From positions 7,094,229 to 7,158,228 of the forward strand of contig NZ_LT607803.1 in assembly GCF_900090195.1 (NCBI RefSeq): 64,000 nucleotides of DNA, given 5' to 3'. This stretch comes from Variovorax sp. HW608. Lineage in GTDB: Bacteria > Pseudomonadota > Gammaproteobacteria > Burkholderiales > Burkholderiaceae_C. Numbering within the stretch: the first letter of the stretch is position 1; the number at the start of each line of letters is the position of its first letter. The notes below the pieces were generated by a model. It saw nothing but the letters and a program-made list of their open reading frames with translations. It ran no database searches and was not told the DNA's origin. The position numbers and the translations under genes are program-made. Positions 60,546 to 64,000 of this stretch are shown here, in pieces.

Positions 60546-61753
60546 GACTGCTCCACTTCGTTCCATCGGTTGATCCACACGGCGGCGGGCCCATCGAAGG
60601 CGTCAGGCGACTTCGGGACGCCCTGGCGGCCATCGGGCACCCGGGCGACATCCTGTGCCTGGACAGCCCCGACGCCGACTTCGTGACCGGCTTTCCCGGA
60701 CAGGTGACCGCGCTCGGGCCGTCCTCGCGCAGCTACTTCTACAACGACCGGGTGGTTGCGTGGCTGGAGGCGCACGCAGCGGAGTACGACGCCGTGATCG
60801 TCAACGGCCTCTGGCAATACACCGGCCTCGCGACCTGGCGCGCGCTCGGCCGTTCGGCAACGCCCTACTTCGTCTACACGCACGGCATGCTGGACCCGTG
60901 GTTCAAGCGGCGCTACCCGCTCAAGCACCTGAAGAAATGGCTGTACTGGCCCTGGGCGGAGTACCGCGTGCTGCGCGATGCGGCCGCGGTGATCTTCACC
61001 TGCGAAGAGGAGCGCCTTCTTGCGCGCCAGTCCTTCTGGCTCTATCGCGCCCGCGAGGTGGTCGGCTCCTACGGCACCTCGCCGCCGCCGACGAACGCGC
61101 GCGCGCTGGCCGCCGCTTTCACCGCCGCCTTCCCGGAAGTGCAGGGCAAGCGGCCGCTGCTCTACCTCGGCCGCATCCACGAGAAGAAGGGCGGCGACCT
61201 GCTCATCGAGGCCTTCGGGCAGGTGCTCGGCGATGCGCCGGACCTGCACCTCGTGATGGCCGGCCCCGGCGACGACGACATCGTGAACCCACTGAAGCGC
61301 CGCGCCGAAGAGCTCGGCATCGCGCCGCGCATCACCTGGACCGGCATGCTGTCGGGCGATCTCAAATGGGGCGCGTTCTACGCCTGCGACGTGTTCTGCC
61401 TGCCCTCGCACCAGGAGAACTTCGGCATCGCGGTGGTCGAAGCGCTCGCCTGCGGCAAGCCGGTGCTCATCAGCGACAAGGTGAACATCTGGCGCGAGAT
61501 CGAGCAGGACGGCGCCGGGCTCGTCGGCCCCGACACGCTGGCCGGCACCGTCCAGACCTTGCGCCGGTGGCTCTCGCTGCCGCGCGCGGACGTCGCGGCC
61601 ATGCGCATCGCGGCGCTGCGCTGCTTCCAGGCGCGCTTCCAGATCGGGCAAGTCGCGGAGACGCTCGTGCGGATCATCAGCGACCACTCGCCCGGCGCGT
61701 CGCATCTCGGCCCTCTCGAACGCGCCTCGAATCAACCTCGAAACGCTGCCTGA
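60542..61753 (+). CDS. Glycosyltransferase family 4
   Basis: A 403-residue GT-B glycosyltransferase. The N-terminal half starts LLHFVPSVDPHGGGPIEGV. The C-terminal half has LLYLGRIHEKKGGDLLIEAF and the nucleotide-sugar motif LPSHQENFGIAVVEALACGK, which carries the EX7E glutamates. It starts with a GTG that overlaps the previous stop. The sugar it adds is unknown; with manC and fcl in the operon a GDP-sugar is likely for at least one of the transferases. Confidence 0.92.
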   Translation: MRLLHFVPSVDPHGGGPIEGVRRLRDALAAIGHPGDILCLDSPDADFVTGFPGQVTALGPSSRSYFYNDRVVAWLEAHAAEYDAVIVNGLWQYTGLATWRALGRSATPYFVYTHGMLDPWFKRRYPLKHLKKWLYWPWAEYRVLRDAAAVIFTCEEERLLARQSFWLYRAREVVGSYGTSPPPTNARALAAAFTAAFPEVQGKRPLLYLGRIHEKKGGDLLIEAFGQVLGDAPDLHLVMAGPGDDDIVNPLKRRAEELGIAPRITWTGMLSGDLKWGAFYACDVFCLPSHQENFGIAVVEALACGKPVLISDKVNIWREIEQDGAGLVGPDTLAGTVQTLRRWLSLPRADVAAMRIAALRCFQARFQIGQVAETLVRIISDHSPGASHLGPLERASNQPRNAA

Positions 61754-61759
61754 GGGTCC

Positions 61760-62992
61760 ATGAAGCTCCTCGTCTACGGCATCAACTTCGCACCCGAACT
61801 GACCGGCATCGGCAAGTACACCGGCGAGATGGTCGCCTGGCTTGCCGCCCAGGGGCATGAGGTGCGCGTCGTGACCGCGCCGCCCTACTACCCCGACTGG
61901 GCGGTCCGGCCCGGCTACAACGCGGCCCGCTACGTCACGGAGAGCTGGAACGGCGCGACGGTCGTCCGCACACCGCTCTGGGTACCGCGCAAGGTCACGG
62001 GCACCCGCCGCCTCGTGCATCTCGCGAGCTTCGCGCTCTCCAGCATCCCCGCGCTGCTCGCGCAATGGCACTGGAAGCCCGACGTGGTGTGGGTCACGGA
62101 GCCGCCGCTGTTCTGCTCGCCGGCGGCGCTGGCCTTCGCGCGGCTGCGTTCGGCCAAGGCGTGGCTGCACATCCAGGACTATGAAGTGGATGCCGCCTTC
62201 GATCTCGGCCTGCTCAAGGGCGAGCGCGTGCGATCGATCGTCGCCGCGATGGAACGCCGGCTCATGCGCGGCTTCGACCGCATCTCGACCATTTCGATGC
62301 GGATGATGGAGCGCGCGCGCAGCAAGGGGACCGAGGACGCACGGCGGGTCTCGCTGCCCAACTGGGCCGATGTATCGGGCATCCGGCCGCTCTCCGGCCA
62401 GAGCCCCTATCGCGCCGAACTCGGCATCCCCCGCGATGCGGTCGTCGCGCTCTATTCGGGCAACATGGGCGCCAAGCAGGGGCTCGAGCTCCTGGCCGAA
62501 ACGGCATCGCTGCTCGCCGGCCAGCGCGACCTCCATTTCGTCTTCTGCGGCAACGGCGCCGGTCGCGCCGAGCTCATGCAGCGCTGCGCAGACCTGCCCA
62601 ACGTGCGCTTCCTCGACCTGCAGCCGATGGAGCGCCTGGGCGATCTCCTCGGCCTCGCGGACATCCATCTGCTGCCGCAGCGCGCCGACGCGGCCGACCT
62701 GGTGATGCCGTCCAAGCTCACCGGCATGCTGAGCAGCGGCAGGCCCGTGGTGGCAGGCGCCAGGCCCGAGACCGAGCTCGGCCAGGTCACGGCCCAATGC
62801 GGCATCGCGGTGCCGCCGGACGACCCCAGGGCCTTTGCCGATGCGGTGCGCTCGCTCGCCTCGCAACCGGAACTCCGGCGCGAACTCGGCGTCCGCGCGC
62901 GCGCCTATGCAGAGGAGAACTTCGACCGCGACGCGGTGCTCAGGCAGTTCGAGCGCGACCTGCAGGCCTGCGTGGCAGAGACACGCCGCTGA
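61760..62992 (+). CDS. WcaI-family glycosyltransferase
   Basis: A 410-residue GT4 enzyme close to WcaI of colanic-acid synthesis. The N-terminus LVYGINFAPELTGIGKYTGE and APPYYPDWAVRPGY are characteristic of WcaI-type enzymes, and the C-terminal VVALYSGNMGAKQGLELLAE and LLPQRADAADLVMPSKL are conserved. WcaI is assigned to fucose transfer in colanic acid, which fits the fcl gene here, although the exact linkage is not proven. It is the last gene of the operon and converges on the kinase gene 54 bp away. Confidence 0.88.
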   Translation: MKLLVYGINFAPELTGIGKYTGEMVAWLAAQGHEVRVVTAPPYYPDWAVRPGYNAARYVTESWNGATVVRTPLWVPRKVTGTRRLVHLASFALSSIPALLAQWHWKPDVVWVTEPPLFCSPAALAFARLRSAKAWLHIQDYEVDAAFDLGLLKGERVRSIVAAMERRLMRGFDRISTISMRMMERARSKGTEDARRVSLPNWADVSGIRPLSGQSPYRAELGIPRDAVVALYSGNMGAKQGLELLAETASLLAGQRDLHFVFCGNGAGRAELMQRCADLPNVRFLDLQPMERLGDLLGLADIHLLPQRADAADLVMPSKLTGMLSSGRPVVAGARPETELGQVTAQCGIAVPPDDPRAFADAVRSLASQPELRRELGVRARAYAEENFDRDAVLRQFERDLQACVAETRR

Positions 62993-63046
62993 GGAAGCGG
63001 CTCGGCGCGCCGGCGATGGCGGCGGCGCCGCCGCCGATCACCGGGC

Positions 63047-64000
63047 TCACTGCTCTTCGGGCAGGATGCTTTCGTAGTTGTAATGGGTGTAGCGATAGCG
63101 GCCGTACTTCGTCGCCGCCAGCGTCCGGCGTCCGAGGTTCATCGCATTCAGCAGCACCCCGGTGGCGGACTTGCCGCTCATCGCGAGGCGGCGCGTGCTT
63201 TCCTTGATCTCGCCCATGGTCGACAGGTCGGCCCGCGCCACCAGCAGCACCGTGCCCGTGTGCGCGGCCACGGTGCTCGTGTCGGCGGCGACCAGCACCG
63301 GCGGCGTGTCGATCACGACGAGGTCGTACTGCTCCGACAGGCGCTCGAGCGTGGTCTTGAACGAATCCGACACCAGCAGTTCGGCCGGGTTCGGCGGCAG
63401 CTGGCCGGTCGCGAGGAAGTCCAGGTTCTGCACCACCTGCTTGTGCACGGTCTGCTGGATCGTCAGGCTGCCCGCGATCAGTTCGGAAAGGCCGCCGTGC
63501 CGCTGCAGCCCCAGGTACTGGTGCGTATGGCCACGGCGCAGGTCGGCGTCGATCAGCAGCGTACGGCGCCCGGCCGCCGCCATCAGCGCGGCGAAGTTCG
63601 CCGACACGAAGCTCTTGCCGACACCCGGCGTCGGGCCGGTGATCAGCACGCGGTTGTTCGGCGACTCGAGCATCGCGAACTGCATCGCCGTGCGCAGGCT
63701 CCGCAGGCTTTCCACCGCGGGGTCGTCGGGGTGCTCGATCGCGAGCAGCCTCACACCCGTGGCACCGCTCAGGCGCCGCTTGGCGATCGCGTCCTGGTGC
63801 GCGCTCACCGGAATGGACGAGAACACCGGCAGGCCGCTGTTGACCTCGACCTCATGCGGATCGCGGATGCGGCGTTCGACGAAAGCATTGCGCAGGAAAG
63901 CCGCGACCACGCCGAGGAACAGCCCCAGCGCCAGCGCGGCGCCGATGATGACCTTCCGGTTCGGCTTGATCGGGTAGAGCGGCAGGACGGCCTCGTCGAC
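63047..64000 (-). CDS. Wzc-type tyrosine autokinase, C-terminal part (runs off right edge)
   Basis: This is the C-terminal part of a bacterial tyrosine kinase with a Wzz chain-length domain. The frame is open to base 64000, so the N-terminus lies outside. The visible N-terminal part ends the second membrane span (RKVIIGAALALGLFLGVVA). Then come Walker A GPTPGVGKSFVS, Walker A' TLLIDADLRR and Walker B LVVIDTPPVL. The tail has five Tyr in 9 residues (YGRYRYTHYNY), the autophosphorylation cluster. It controls polymer length and export in related systems. It is on the opposite strand to the synthesis genes. Confidence 0.92.
   Translation of the reverse strand, partial: VDEAVLPLYPIKPNRKVIIGAALALGLFLGVVAAFLRNAFVERRIRDPHEVEVNSGLPVFSSIPVSAHQDAIAKRRLSGATGVRLLAIEHPDDPAVESLRSLRTAMQFAMLESPNNRVLITGPTPGVGKSFVSANFAALMAAAGRRTLLIDADLRRGHTHQYLGLQRHGGLSELIAGSLTIQQTVHKQVVQNLDFLATGQLPPNPAELLVSDSFKTTLERLSEQYDLVVIDTPPVLVAADTSTVAAHTGTVLLVARADLSTMGEIKESTRRLAMSGKSATGVLLNAMNLGRRTLAATKYGRYRYTHYNYESILPEEQ

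Overview
The window is chromosomal DNA of a GC-rich Betaproteobacterium, most likely of the family Comamonadaceae and plausibly Variovorax. This is inferred from the gene orders sdhA-sdhB-sdhE-gltA, leuCDB-asd-fimV-truA-trpFBA-accD and rpmF-plsX-fabHDG-acpP-fabF-rpoE-mucABD-lepA-lepB-rnc-era-recO-pdxJ-acpS-nagZ, and from protein similarity recognised by eye. No database search was possible. Most of the window is conserved core genome. The accessory parts are two insertion sequences and an exopolysaccharide locus at the right end.

Layout. Positions 1-3680 (+) hold the end of the succinate dehydrogenase genes, their flavinylation factor sdhE and citrate synthase. An entericidin-like lipoprotein and a LysR regulator follow. 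Positions 5061-9592 (+) carry leucine biosynthesis (leuC, leuD, leuB) and asd. Then come fimV, truA, the trpF-trpB-trpA genes and accD (to 17083). A yggT gene (-) and a LON-domain gene (+) start divergently. An IS110/IS1111-type element (about 18364-19916) sits between the LON gene and a 20-bp perfect palindrome. It is followed by a translationally coupled trio: lysS, an Hsp70-like ATPase and a YgjP-like metallopeptidase.

Positions 23453-42754 are one long minus-strand block. Read in transcription order it is yceD, rpmF, plsX, fabH, fabD, fabG, acpP, fabF, a YgfX-like membrane gene, rpoE, mucA, mucB, mucD, then lepA, lepB, a DUF4845 gene, rnc, era, recO, pdxJ, acpS and nagZ. It joins fatty-acid and phospholipid synthesis, the envelope-stress sigma factor with its control proteins, protein secretion, RNA processing and cofactor synthesis. 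Many neighbours overlap by 1-4 bases.

Positions 42791-50391 hold maf, an RsmI-like methyltransferase, an MFS transporter gene split by an IS1634-family element (44290-46237), and a minus-strand group: rluC, a HAD phosphatase, a Rieske protein and sppA. RNase E (rne, 50918-53875) follows a 526-bp leader and is closed by two terminators. From 54352 to 62992 (+) a tightly packed exopolysaccharide operon encodes an initiating phosphoglycosyltransferase, ManC, GDP-L-fucose synthase, three glycosyltransferases, an acyltransferase and a Wzy-like polymerase. A Wzc-type tyrosine kinase gene converges on it and runs off the right edge.

The most interesting observation is in the 3' non-coding part of the IS110/IS1111-type element. 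A structured segment there has an internal loop closed by a 7-bp GC stem, and its two sides match the two flanks of the element's own insertion site (8 and 6 bases). This looks like a bridge RNA whose target guides can be read from the sequence.
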